A program made the translations under genes and the position numbers. The notes under the pieces are model-generated. The model did no database searches, was not told the origin of the DNA, and saw only the letters and a program-made list of their open reading frames with translations. A DNA stretch of 17,162 bases, from NCBI GenBank assembly GCA_003531155.1, contig DQHR01000126.1, positions 1 to 17,162 on the forward strand, given 5' to 3'. This stretch comes from Bacteroidales bacterium. GTDB lineage: Bacteria; Bacteroidota; Bacteroidia; Bacteroidales; Tenuifilaceae. Positions 1 to 7,875 of this stretch are shown here, piece by piece (positions within the stretch are counted from its first letter, which is position 1; every line of letters begins with the position of its first letter).

Positions 1-70
1 ATGTGTCAATAAACATCTCACCTTCCACTTTGGCTTTGTGAAGGAGAAGGTGAGATGTTTATTGACACAT
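1..70. repeat. Perfect 25-bp inverted repeat at the window edge
   Basis: Bases 1-25 are the exact reverse complement of bases 46-70, with a 20-base spacer at 26-45. The right arm contains the ATG at 55 and the first codons of the small downstream reading frame, so the left arm is an antisense copy of a gene start. No T-run follows on either strand, so a simple intrinsic terminator is unlikely. Because the left arm begins at base 1, the repeat may continue outside the window. It may also be a fold-back artefact at a contig end. The symmetry is certain; its biological meaning is not. Confidence 0.9.
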
Positions 71-261
71 CCAATAGCGGCGGTATGTCCTCAATAAATG
101 TTAGTAGCATTGCTCAAAGCAATAGGACAAAAGGAGGGAAGCAAGATTCAGAGAATGAGAACTCAACTCATCAACAAGAACTTGTAAAGTTACTCGAACA
201 GCAACAAGAGTATCTTGAAAACCTTAAATCAATTGTAGACTTTCTTAAAAAGGAGGAATAA
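55..261 (+). CDS. Small acidic protein with C-terminal coiled coil; possible remnant of a larger regulator
   Basis: This is a 68-residue frame with a Ser/Asn/Gly-rich first half and a Leu/Glu/Gln-rich helical second half, roughly residues 38-66, that looks like a short coiled coil. The ATG at 55 has an AAGGAG eight bases upstream. However, the frame stays open back to the stop at 10-12, and that region lies inside the edge inverted repeat. A polar linker followed by a short coiled coil resembles the C-terminal tail of many Bacteroidota helix-turn-helix (XRE-type) regulators. It may therefore be the 3' end of a truncated gene. That resemblance is inference; no DNA-binding domain is visible. 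It converges on the ABC transporter gene, with only 14 bases between the stop codons. Confidence 0.4.
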   Translation: MFIDTSNSGGMSSINVSSIAQSNRTKGGKQDSENENSTHQQELVKLLEQQQEYLENLKSIVDFLKKEE

Positions 262-275
262 TTTCGGCTGGCCGT

Positions 276-3200
276 TTATTTTTTTAGTTTGCTCGACTCT
301 TTCTGAAGCACCCTGCTAACTTTTATTCCCTCAAAATAATCGATTAATCTGCGGAGTACATCTACCTGAAGGGTAATAAAGAGCAACAGAGTAAACAACC
401 ACAAAACAGCAAGGTTAAACCAAAGCGTTTTAACATACTGCCCATTAAATAATTTTTTAGGTGCATAAAAATGTGCACGCCCCCAAGGATGGTCGGGAAG
501 CATAAATATCGGTTCGTGTTTTGGAATAATGCGGGTTTCAGTTTCGAGATATTTGTTTATTTCGTTTGTACTTAGAACCCAATCGGCTAAAGCTTTGTTA
601 TAATTTTTCTTTTTGAGCGTATATAACCCATCGTTATTAAGACTGTCTACCAACTTACGGTAAATACTATCGCGCCGTTGACCTGCATTATTACTTATTT
701 CGGTATACTGCCCTTTTATAAATTTCAGGTAAGCATTTGTTTCTTCGGAGATTTGTATGTTGAAATCAGTTGGATTTAACTTATCAATATTATCGAATGG
801 GGGAAGATGAACCGAGTTTTGCAAAGCTTTGATTTCGTTGAAAATGATAGTTAAGTTACTATTATATTTAATATTATCTCGTCCTTCGTTATCGATCCAT
901 CGGTTACATTCTTCAAGTTTGTATTGAAGTCTGGGAATTAAAAATGCCGTTCGAAAATACGATTGGCTCATTATCATTTCCTGATTGAAAAAGTATTTTT
1001 CAAAATTATTATTTTGAAACTGCTCAACCGCTAGTGCCTCAAAAGCCCATCGTGATGCCATAATATCACCAGCTATAGGAACATAAATCTTTTTTGTGAT
1101 AGTTGGGTGAAGATTATCAAATTGAACAATAGTTCCGCTAAGTAGCAGTTGAGGGACAAGTATAAATGGGATGCTAATATAAATTGATACAATTGAATTT
1201 AGGCCTGAGCTAATATTTAGCCCAATCATATTTGCTAGGCATGATGTAGAGAAAAGAATCAGCCAAAACTGAAGAGTTAATCCATGAATTTCTAAAATAT
1301 AATTACCTATTGCAACAAACATAAGCATTTGAAGAGCCGAAAGGGCAAAGAGGTAGAATATTTTGGAATTAAGGTAGCTAAATCGACTTAAGTTAAGGAA
1401 CGATTCGCGTTCAAGTATCTTTCGGTCGCTAATAATTTCTTCGGCGCTAACTGTTAAACCAATAAAGAGCGCTACAACTACGCTCATAAATAAATAAGCG
1501 GGTAGGTTTTTATTATCAGCTAGAAAATATTCGTTGCCGGGGATGTATTTGGTAAAGTAGGCAAGTATAAAAGAGAGCAGCGGAGCTTCAATTAGATTTA
1601 TTAAAACATACTGCTTATTGCCTATTTTAGATAAAATATTTCGGATGGAGAAAATCTTAAACTGTACCTCAATATTGGGGATGTTGAAGAAATTCTTTGG
1701 AAGTATATCCTTGTGAATTTTTGGTTTAATATTTTCTTGAAGGTGTTTTAAATAAAGGCTATTCCACTCATCTGGAGTTTTCTGCCTGATATTAGTTTGC
1801 TTACCGCTTTCATCAATAATCTTTGCTTCAATGATTTCAAGTATCTGATCAGGATTAATGCTGCCGCATTGGAAGCATCCGCTTTCAGATGCGTTAACCT
1901 GGGTGCTCATAGTTTTAAAATAAACTATTGCATCGACAGGATTTCCTTGATAAATAGGGTATCCGCCTTTATCAAGGACCCAAAGTTTATCGAATAGTTT
2001 GAAAACCTTCGAAGAAGGTTGATGAATGTTTACTATAACCAACCGTCCATTGCTTGCTTGTTGTTTTAAAAGGCGCATTACCATCAGAGAATCGCTGGAT
2101 GATAGCCCGCTTGTAGGTTCATCAACGAATAGGATGGAGGGTTCGCGCATCAGTTCAAGTCCAAAATTTAGCCTCTTTCGCTGACCACCGCTAATCATTT
2201 TGTTGAGAGGCGAACCAACCTTTAAATCTCTAATTTCCCATAAATCTAAGTCGTCAAGAACCCGCTTAACAGTTTGCCGAACCTTGAACTCAGTGAAGTT
2301 GCTGAAACAGAGTTTAGCGTTATAGTAAAGGTTTTGATAAACCGTTAGATCTTCGAATAGGAGGTCGTCCTGAGGAACGTAACCAATAATCCCTTCAACG
2401 GTTCTTTTATCGATATGTATATCGTAACCGTTTATTAATACTCGGCCCGATTTTGGTTTAAGTTTTCCTGTAAGTAGGTTCAGAAGTGTTGATTTTCCAA
2501 CACCACTTCCTCCCATAATGCCGATGAGTTGCCCTGATTCCTCCGAAAAGCTAAAATGTCTAATTCCATTGTTACTATTTCTAAAGGTGTAATCAAGGTT
2601 TTCAGCTGTAAAAACTATTTTTTGTCGATTTTTCGATTTGGAAAGCCACCCCATTAAATCGCTAAAGTAAATGGAGTTAATTGTAGGGCCTTTGATGATT
2701 GATCCAACCTCTACAATGTAGGCTTTACCAGGAACTATAAGTTTTCCGTCGAGATATATTTCGGCTTTACCATAGTAGCGCGAAATATAATTTCCGGTTG
2801 AGGGAATATATAAAAAGGTAAGTCGGCCATCGATTTTTTCATTGTAAATTTTATGTGAGTCTTCGAGCCACTCAGGCATATTCTCCTCTACCCATTGCCC
2901 TTCTAAAATATCCTCTCGAACCTTTGGATGGCTTTCAATTATTAGTAAATAAATCGGGTCGATTTCTTCACAATCGTTATGGAAAATAAAATATTCGATA
3001 TTGCTTGCCTCTGTCTCATCGATGCTGAAACATTTTGAAACCGTGTCAACAACATCCTTTTCAAGAGGGGTTATCTTATTATCCTCAATAACGTATTCTA
3101 AAAGTTTTATGAACACAACAATTCTATCTGCTTGTTGAAGTCCATTGCGTATTTGGAAGCAAATGTTTTGAACGTATTCAATTATCGCGATACGGCCTGT

Positions 3201-3407
3201 TTCGTCGTGCTCTGATTTGGAAGATATATCACGATTGAAAAAATCTGCATAGTTCTCGAACAAATCGAGGTATTCGTCAGCCATACGTCGCGTAAGGTGC
3301 TGGCGAAGGAATGCGTCAACAATTTTCTTCCCTTTTGCCGACACCTTTGATGTATTGGCTATTAGGGCAAAAAGCTGCATTAATGCATTTAGAATCGATT
3401 CGCTCAT
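276..3407 (-). CDS. ABCG-like ABC transporter (ATPase plus permease) with N-terminal TerB-like domain
   Basis: This 1043-residue protein joins several modules. The helical N-terminus (about 1-140) has an acidic stretch typical of TerB-like (tellurite-resistance type) domains. A beta-rich region of no clear family follows (about 190-260), then an ABC ATPase: Walker A GGSGVGKST at 299-307, signature ISGGQ at 405-409, Walker B Asp429/Glu430 and H-loop His462. Five hydrophobic segments at about 598-765 form an ABC2-type permease; a SRWAFEAL stretch after the fifth resembles ABCG exporters. About 220 largely polar residues then precede a last helix near 993-1016. ATPase followed by permease in one chain is the ABCG half-transporter order, so it probably works as a dimer in the inner membrane. 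The substrate is unknown. It starts at the ATG complementary to 3405-3407. It is downstream of the lipoprotein gene but separated by a terminator, so it is probably transcribed separately. Confidence 0.88.
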   Translation of the reverse strand: MSESILNALMQLFALIANTSKVSAKGKKIVDAFLRQHLTRRMADEYLDLFENYADFFNRDISSKSEHDETGRIAIIEYVQNICFQIRNGLQQADRIVVFIKLLEYVIEDNKITPLEKDVVDTVSKCFSIDETEASNIEYFIFHNDCEEIDPIYLLIIESHPKVREDILEGQWVEENMPEWLEDSHKIYNEKIDGRLTFLYIPSTGNYISRYYGKAEIYLDGKLIVPGKAYIVEVGSIIKGPTINSIYFSDLMGWLSKSKNRQKIVFTAENLDYTFRNSNNGIRHFSFSEESGQLIGIMGGSGVGKSTLLNLLTGKLKPKSGRVLINGYDIHIDKRTVEGIIGYVPQDDLLFEDLTVYQNLYYNAKLCFSNFTEFKVRQTVKRVLDDLDLWEIRDLKVGSPLNKMISGGQRKRLNFGLELMREPSILFVDEPTSGLSSSDSLMVMRLLKQQASNGRLVIVNIHQPSSKVFKLFDKLWVLDKGGYPIYQGNPVDAIVYFKTMSTQVNASESGCFQCGSINPDQILEIIEAKIIDESGKQTNIRQKTPDEWNSLYLKHLQENIKPKIHKDILPKNFFNIPNIEVQFKIFSIRNILSKIGNKQYVLINLIEAPLLSFILAYFTKYIPGNEYFLADNKNLPAYLFMSVVVALFIGLTVSAEEIISDRKILERESFLNLSRFSYLNSKIFYLFALSALQMLMFVAIGNYILEIHGLTLQFWLILFSTSCLANMIGLNISSGLNSIVSIYISIPFILVPQLLLSGTIVQFDNLHPTITKKIYVPIAGDIMASRWAFEALAVEQFQNNNFEKYFFNQEMIMSQSYFRTAFLIPRLQYKLEECNRWIDNEGRDNIKYNSNLTIIFNEIKALQNSVHLPPFDNIDKLNPTDFNIQISEETNAYLKFIKGQYTEISNNAGQRRDSIYRKLVDSLNNDGLYTLKKKNYNKALADWVLSTNEINKYLETETRIIPKHEPIFMLPDHPWGRAHFYAPKKLFNGQYVKTLWFNLAVLWLFTLLLFITLQVDVLRRLIDYFEGIKVSRVLQKESSKLKK

Positions 3408-3425
3408 AGTGAAAATATCAATTCA

Positions 3426-3433
3426 CTAAGATA
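3426..3433 (-). promoter_or_regulatory. Candidate -7 box upstream of the ABC transporter gene
   Basis: The minus strand reads TATCTTAG, one mismatch from the Bacteroidota consensus TAnnTTTG. It lies about 18 bases upstream of the start codon and past the preceding gene's terminator. No convincing -33 TTTG was found at the usual spacing. Confidence 0.3.
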
Positions 3434-3484
3434 TAAAAAATGAGTATCGACTACCCTGTAAGAGATTTTAAAATTTTATTAAAT

Positions 3485-3517
3485 AAAAAGACCCGCTTAA
3501 AAAGCAGGTCTTTTTTT
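3485..3517. terminator. Bidirectional intrinsic terminator after the lipoprotein gene
   Basis: Arms 3485-3493 and 3507-3515 pair fully. After one C-A mismatch the stem continues with GCTT/AAGC around an AAA loop. A T-run follows on both strands: seven T on plus, five A (T on minus) at 3485-3489. It lies 17 bases past the lipoprotein stop codon on the minus strand and separates it from the ABC gene. Confidence 0.85.
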
Positions 3518-3533
3518 GATCAATATTATTGTA

Positions 3534-4355
3534 TTACTGAACAATAGCACCACGAACCAAAGAAATTTCTTTATTGATTTGTTCAAATTGCTCCGGAGTT
3601 AATGTATCGCCATTAATAGTTGCAAAAATGTCAACAAGCGGCTTAAGTGTGTTAGCAATCTCGGTAACATCTTGATCGTTGCTGTAAGGTTTCATTAGAT
3701 CAAGAAGTTTTGAAAGAGGCTCTTTTTGGTTAGCAACAATTTTAATCATATCAGCATCGTTTTTGCTGATGATAGCCATTTGAGTAGTAATATATAAACC
3801 TTCCACCCAACTACCTGTCATAACTAAAATCGATGTGTTGTCTTTACCATTATTTACAAGGAACTCATATGTATCATAAAAAGAATCAGAGATAATATGG
3901 ATTAATGAATCCTTGTTATCGATATTCTTCTCAACGCGTTGTGCAAACTCAACGTTGAAAGCTGAAGTGATTTGTAGTTCGTCTATTAATTTTTTAGAAA
4001 CCTTTAGGTAGTTCATGGTTTCTTGTTTCATTTGGTAAGTACTAGCATAGCTAAGATCTGCTCCATAAACACCAAGATTTAATGCTTTGCTCTTTGCAGG
4101 AATATATTTATCAACGTTTTCAATAGGGTTGCTTAAACTTAAAATATAAGTTGCTCCAGCATTGTTTAACAGTTTAATAACCTCGAATGAAGTTGGGATA
4201 GGGTACTTGGTAACACTTTTAAAGGCTTCTTCTTTAGTTGTTGTGTTCTCTGCTTCTTTAGCTTGTCTGTTGCCACAGCTAACAACGAACATAACTACAG
4301 CAAGGGCTAAAAGCAATGTAGAAGTTCTTGCGATGGTTAATTTTCTCGTTTTCAT
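3534..4355 (-). CDS. Predicted lipoprotein of unknown function
   Basis: This is a 273-residue protein with a basic N-terminus, a hydrophobic segment at about 12-25 and a lipobox ending VVSC, giving lipidation at Cys27. The mature part is mostly helical with no cysteine pair, no metal motif and no transmembrane segment, so it should be anchored to a membrane by its lipid and face the periplasm or the surface. I do not recognise a characterised family. It resembles hypothetical lipoproteins of Bacteroidales in general composition only. It stands between dnaG and the ABC transporter gene on the same strand, with its own promoter-like box and a strong terminator. It is therefore probably a single-gene unit. 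Confidence 0.85.
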   Translation of the reverse strand: MKTRKLTIARTSTLLLALAVVMFVVSCGNRQAKEAENTTTKEEAFKSVTKYPIPTSFEVIKLLNNAGATYILSLSNPIENVDKYIPAKSKALNLGVYGADLSYASTYQMKQETMNYLKVSKKLIDELQITSAFNVEFAQRVEKNIDNKDSLIHIISDSFYDTYEFLVNNGKDNTSILVMTGSWVEGLYITTQMAIISKNDADMIKIVANQKEPLSKLLDLMKPYSNDQDVTEIANTLKPLVDIFATINGDTLTPEQFEQINKEISLVRGAIVQ

Positions 4356-4401
4356 CTTATTAATAGGTTTGGTTATTTATTTTTTAATTAAAAATAGTTT
4401 A

Positions 4402-4409
4402 CGAAGATA
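4402..4409 (-). promoter_or_regulatory. Candidate -7 box upstream of the lipoprotein gene
   Basis: The minus strand reads TATCTTCG, one mismatch from TAnnTTTG, about 46 bases upstream of the start codon in an A/T-rich leader. A -33 element is not clear. Confidence 0.35.
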
Positions 4410-4445
4410 GTGATTTAAAGATTGCTAAAACTAATAAATCGTTCA

Positions 4446-4471
4446 TAAAATAACAATTTAATGGCATTGTT
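4446..4471 (-). terminator. Weak candidate terminator after dnaG
   Basis: A six-base stem (4452-4457 with 4466-4471) with an eight-base loop is followed on the minus strand by A and four T. It lies about 40 bases past the primase stop codon. The stem is short and A/T-rich, so efficiency would be low. Confidence 0.3.
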
Positions 4472-4511
4472 GTTTTGTTGAAAGGTAAGAAAAATCCATA
4501 AACCACAGATT

Positions 4512-6449
4512 TTAAAGGACAATTCTTTCTAATTCTTTTGATAGCGTATTTTGTAAATCGTTAAGTGTAATAATCTTTTTAAGAATTTCATTGATTTCTT
4601 CAACCTGAGTTTTTGGGCTGAGTTTGGTAAGTTCATCGTGCAGTTTCTTGATGGCTAATTTCATTATTTTACTTTTGTAAACGATAATTGCCTTTGGAAC
4701 AACCCTGTGAAGAAAGTCTACATCCTCTTCGGAAAATGCTTGATGCTTATCCCATATTTTACTTAGCTTATGGGGCGTAGAAAGAAAATCAACGGCAACT
4801 TGGCTTATCTGGCTGTCGGGATGGTTTACAAAGTAACGGTTTTCGACAACAGGATTAATCTCAAGTTGAGAAAGATATTCGTTGAAAATTTTTTGAAAAA
4901 CAAGATTTTTAAATTCTAAATCATCATTTAATATTTCGTTAATGATATATTGACCAATTGAAACAGAGGAAATATCCTGCTCATCATCAGTTTCAGGTTT
5001 CCAGAATTCAACATTCCCGTGGCGAAGCATAAAGTAAACAATTTCTTTCTCCTGTTCTTCACACGAAATATCTGAAACAAAGTTTGGTACAGGTGGTGTA
5101 GTTTTGATTTCCGATTCGACAGGTATTTTTCCCAACACCTGTTCCATCTTTTTTCGTCGTTGGCTTGCAACCTCAGTATATAGAACGCTTTCCTGAATGT
5201 CGAGGAGTCGGCTACAATCCTTGATGTATACCGAACGGACAATGCTATCTGGGATTACAGAAATTGACCTAACAATATCAGAAATTAGCCCAGCTCGCTT
5301 AATGGGATCGTTCTTGGCATCATTAACGAGTAGGCGAGTTTTGAATGTAATAAAATCAGTTTCGTTTTTTGCAATAAAATCAAGTACCTCCGAAGCGCTA
5401 TGCGAGCGAGCATAGCTATCAGGATCCTCACCTTCGGGCAATAGGGTAACCTTAACGTTTAGTCCCTCTTCGAGTACAAGATCAATTCCTCGTAACGAGG
5501 CCTTAATCCCAGCGGCATCACCGTCGTATAGAATTGTTACATTGGGAGTAAACCTTTTTATCAGTCTAATTTGATCGACGGTTAACGATGTTCCTGAACT
5601 GGCTACAACATTTTCAATCCCAGCCTGATGTAGTGATATAACATCTGTATAACCTTCAACTAAAAAGCATTTATTCTCTTGAGTTATTGATTTTTTAGCA
5701 TGAAAAATTCCGTATAATATGCTACTCTTGTGGTAAATATCACTCTCAGGGCTATTGAGGTATTTAGCAAATTTTTTGTCAGTTTTAAGAATTCTTCCTC
5801 CAAACGCGGTGACTCGCCCACTAATGCTATGAATAGGGAACATTACCCGTCCCTGAAAACGATCGAATGTATCCTCGTTATGCTGTATTGTTAGCCCTGT
5901 TTTTACTAAGTAGTCGAGTTTGTAACCTTCACGAATTGCAGTTTTAGTAAATGCATCGCGCTGATCGAGACAGTAACCAAGCTGAAATTTTTCGATAATG
6001 TCATCGCGGAAACCTCGCTCTTTAAAATATGCCATCCCGATAGTTTTTCCATCGGAGTGCTTATGAAGCGTATCACTGAAGTACCGCTGTGCATAAGCGG
6101 TAACAACCATAAGGCTTTCGCGTTCGTTTCGCTGTTGTTGTTCTTCGGGTGTAGCCTCTTTTTCAACAACTTCAATATGATATTTTTTAGCAAGGAATTT
6201 GAGCGCTTCAACATAAGATAGGTGCTCGTGTTCCATGATAAAGTTCACGGAATTACCTCCCTTTCCGCACCCAAAACATTTGAAAATACCCTTTGCAGGG
6301 CTTACAGTAAACGAAGGTGTTTTCTCGTTATGGAAAGGACAAAGCCCTAGGTGATTTGTACCGCGTTTTTTTAAACTTACAAAATCGCCAACCACCTCGG
6401 TGATATCAGCCGCAGCAATAATTCTATCGATGGTATGTTGGTCAATCAT
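4512..6449 (-). CDS. dnaG: DNA primase
   Basis: DnaG makes the short RNA primers for chromosome replication and works with the DnaB helicase. The 645-residue length fits the bacterial family. The N-terminal CHC2 zinc ribbon is present with Cys37, His40, Cys58 and Cys61. The catalytic core contains the TOPRIM fold: VEGYTDV with Glu265, DGDAAG with Asp309 and Asp311, and EDPDSYA near residues 340-346, the acidic residues that bind metal. Residues from about 440 to the end are the helical, poorly conserved helicase-binding region. The ATG start gives the normal N-terminus just ahead of the zinc ribbon. A TATCTTTA box lies 40 bases upstream. It is divergent from the amide hydrolase gene. Confidence 0.97.
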   Translation of the reverse strand: MIDQHTIDRIIAAADITEVVGDFVSLKKRGTNHLGLCPFHNEKTPSFTVSPAKGIFKCFGCGKGGNSVNFIMEHEHLSYVEALKFLAKKYHIEVVEKEATPEEQQQRNERESLMVVTAYAQRYFSDTLHKHSDGKTIGMAYFKERGFRDDIIEKFQLGYCLDQRDAFTKTAIREGYKLDYLVKTGLTIQHNEDTFDRFQGRVMFPIHSISGRVTAFGGRILKTDKKFAKYLNSPESDIYHKSSILYGIFHAKKSITQENKCFLVEGYTDVISLHQAGIENVVASSGTSLTVDQIRLIKRFTPNVTILYDGDAAGIKASLRGIDLVLEEGLNVKVTLLPEGEDPDSYARSHSASEVLDFIAKNETDFITFKTRLLVNDAKNDPIKRAGLISDIVRSISVIPDSIVRSVYIKDCSRLLDIQESVLYTEVASQRRKKMEQVLGKIPVESEIKTTPPVPNFVSDISCEEQEKEIVYFMLRHGNVEFWKPETDDEQDISSVSIGQYIINEILNDDLEFKNLVFQKIFNEYLSQLEINPVVENRYFVNHPDSQISQVAVDFLSTPHKLSKIWDKHQAFSEEDVDFLHRVVPKAIIVYKSKIMKLAIKKLHDELTKLSPKTQVEEINEILKKIITLNDLQNTLSKELERIVL

Positions 6450-6488
6450 AGTATTTTGAAGCCTAACAGGGTCGGTTTTGAAGGATTG

Positions 6489-6496
6489 TAAAGATA
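6489..6496 (-). promoter_or_regulatory. Candidate -7 box upstream of dnaG
   Basis: The minus strand reads TATCTTTA, one mismatch from TAnnTTTG, about 40 bases upstream of the dnaG start, in the 199-base gap shared with the divergent hydrolase gene. No good -33 was found. Confidence 0.35.
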
Positions 6497-6585
6497 GCTA
6501 AAGGATCTTGAAATGTGATGTTGTATTGCAGTTTTGCAGGGATACTGTTTTTTAAAATAGCGCTAATAATGACCTAAATCACACA

Positions 6586-6624
6586 TTTGTTTAAGCAGAG
6601 TCAGGCTAAATTCGATTATATTTA
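6586..6624 (+). promoter_or_regulatory. Candidate promoter of the hydrolase-sirtuin pair
   Basis: TTTG at 6586-6589 could be a -33 element. Two possible -7 boxes follow: TAAATTCG at 6607-6614 (spacer 17) and TATATTTA at 6617-6624 (spacer 27). Neither spacing is the usual 19-21, so the exact promoter is uncertain. The position, 25-60 bases before the start codon, is reasonable. Confidence 0.25.
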
Positions 6625-6648
6625 CTTTTCGTACCAACCGCTACTCAT

Positions 6649-7875
6649 ATGAAAAGGTTTTGGTTATTATTACTCGTAATATTTTTGTTTGAACATCATG
6701 GAATAGCCTGTACAACAGCAATTGTCAGCGGTAAAGCAACCCCCGATGGTCGACCTATACTTTGGAAGCATCGCGATTCGGACCATTTTAATAATAAAAT
6801 GATGTTTTTTAAAGGCTGGAAATACAGTTTTATTGGGTTGATTAATTCGGATGATTCACTTCAGGTATGGGGAGGAACCAATAGTGCTGGTTTCTCAATC
6901 ATGAACTCTGCCTCATACAATTTAAAGGCAACAGATGACAAAACAGTATTTCAAGATCAAGAGGGAGTGCTAATGAAGCTGGCTTTATCAAGATGTGCTA
7001 CTGTTGAGGAATTTCGCGAACTACTCGATTCGTTACCAAAACCGCTTGGTGTTGAGGCTAACTTTGGAGTTATCGATGCTATTGGCGGAGCAGCATACTT
7101 TGAAACCAATAATTTTAGTTATAAAATTTTTGACGCAAACGATCCTAATTGTGCACCTGATGGTTATTTAATAAGGACAAACTACTCAATGTCTGGAAGA
7201 GAGAATGAGGGTGCTGGATATAATCGTTACAATACTGCGACAAGCCTACTTGCGGAGGCTTACCAAGCAAAGGAAATCACAACCGATTTTTTTCTAACAA
7301 AAGCAACGTTATCGCTACGCCATGAGTTAACCCAAACCGATTTAGCAGATATTTTTAAAAAGAAGGAGGAGTTTCAGAATCGATTATACCCTTTTCGCGA
7401 CTATATTGTTCGATATTCGTCATCATCAACAGTTGTTGTACATGGAGTAAAACCCGGAGAATCTCCAGCCATGGTTACAACTTGGATAAAAATTGGATTT
7501 CAACCAGCATCCATTTCTATTCCTTTGTGGGTAAGCGCTGGTGAAAAGCTACCTCCTTTGCTAACAGCTCCAGAAAAGAAAAATTCATTATTATGTACAT
7601 TTACACTGCTTTTGAAAAAAGAATGTTTCCCTTTTCAAAAAGGAACTGAAGGGGAGAGTTATATTTTTCTTGAAAAGTTAGGGAATAACAGGAATGATGG
7701 TTTTATGCAGGTAAATGTTGAGATGGAAAAGGAGATTCTTGCACGGACAAATAAACTCGTTGCTAAATGGCGAAAAGATGGTTTTAACGAAGAAGATGCC
7801 AGAGATTTTTATGGCGAAATGGATAAATCAATAATTGACTATTATTCTATACTCTGTGATCACGCAAATAAATGA
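6649..7875 (+). CDS. Exported Ntn amide hydrolase (choloylglycine hydrolase / C45-like family)
   Basis: This 408-residue protein starts with a signal peptide (residues 1-20) followed directly by Cys21 in the context ACTTAIVSG. In the N-terminal-nucleophile amide hydrolases (bile salt hydrolase, penicillin V acylase, C45 acyltransferases) a processed N-terminal Cys is the nucleophile. HRDSD at 41-45 (Arg42, Asp45), the GGTNSAGFS turn near Asn78 and RTNYS near Asn178 match conserved positions of that superfamily. It should cleave a linear amide bond outside the cytoplasm; the substrate cannot be read from the sequence. Signal peptidase I cleavage after Ala20 would expose the nucleophile. Cys21 could alternatively be a lipobox Cys, but Gly at -3 is a poor fit. 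Its stop overlaps the sirtuin start by four bases. Confidence 0.85.
   Translation: MKRFWLLLLVIFLFEHHGIACTTAIVSGKATPDGRPILWKHRDSDHFNNKMMFFKGWKYSFIGLINSDDSLQVWGGTNSAGFSIMNSASYNLKATDDKTVFQDQEGVLMKLALSRCATVEEFRELLDSLPKPLGVEANFGVIDAIGGAAYFETNNFSYKIFDANDPNCAPDGYLIRTNYSMSGRENEGAGYNRYNTATSLLAEAYQAKEITTDFFLTKATLSLRHELTQTDLADIFKKKEEFQNRLYPFRDYIVRYSSSSTVVVHGVKPGESPAMVTTWIKIGFQPASISIPLWVSAGEKLPPLLTAPEKKNSLLCTFTLLLKKECFPFQKGTEGESYIFLEKLGNNRNDGFMQVNVEMEKEILARTNKLVAKWRKDGFNEEDARDFYGEMDKSIIDYYSILCDHANK

Noticed and set aside
1..70. Integron attC site or transposon terminal repeat
   Set aside because: No attC core sites, no transposase and no second copy in the window; the symmetry is too perfect for attC.
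265..285. CGG/CCG mini-hairpin followed by T-rich sequence between converging genes
   Set aside because: The stem is only three or four bases, too weak to call a terminator; the T-rich stretch also overlaps the end of the ABC gene.
4928..5242. A 104-codon open frame inside dnaG on the same strand
   Set aside because: It lies in another frame of a well-supported primase gene, and its residue composition looks like frame-shifted coding sequence.
5906..6214. A 102-codon open frame inside dnaG
   Set aside because: It overlaps the conserved catalytic region in a different frame and has no recognisable domain.
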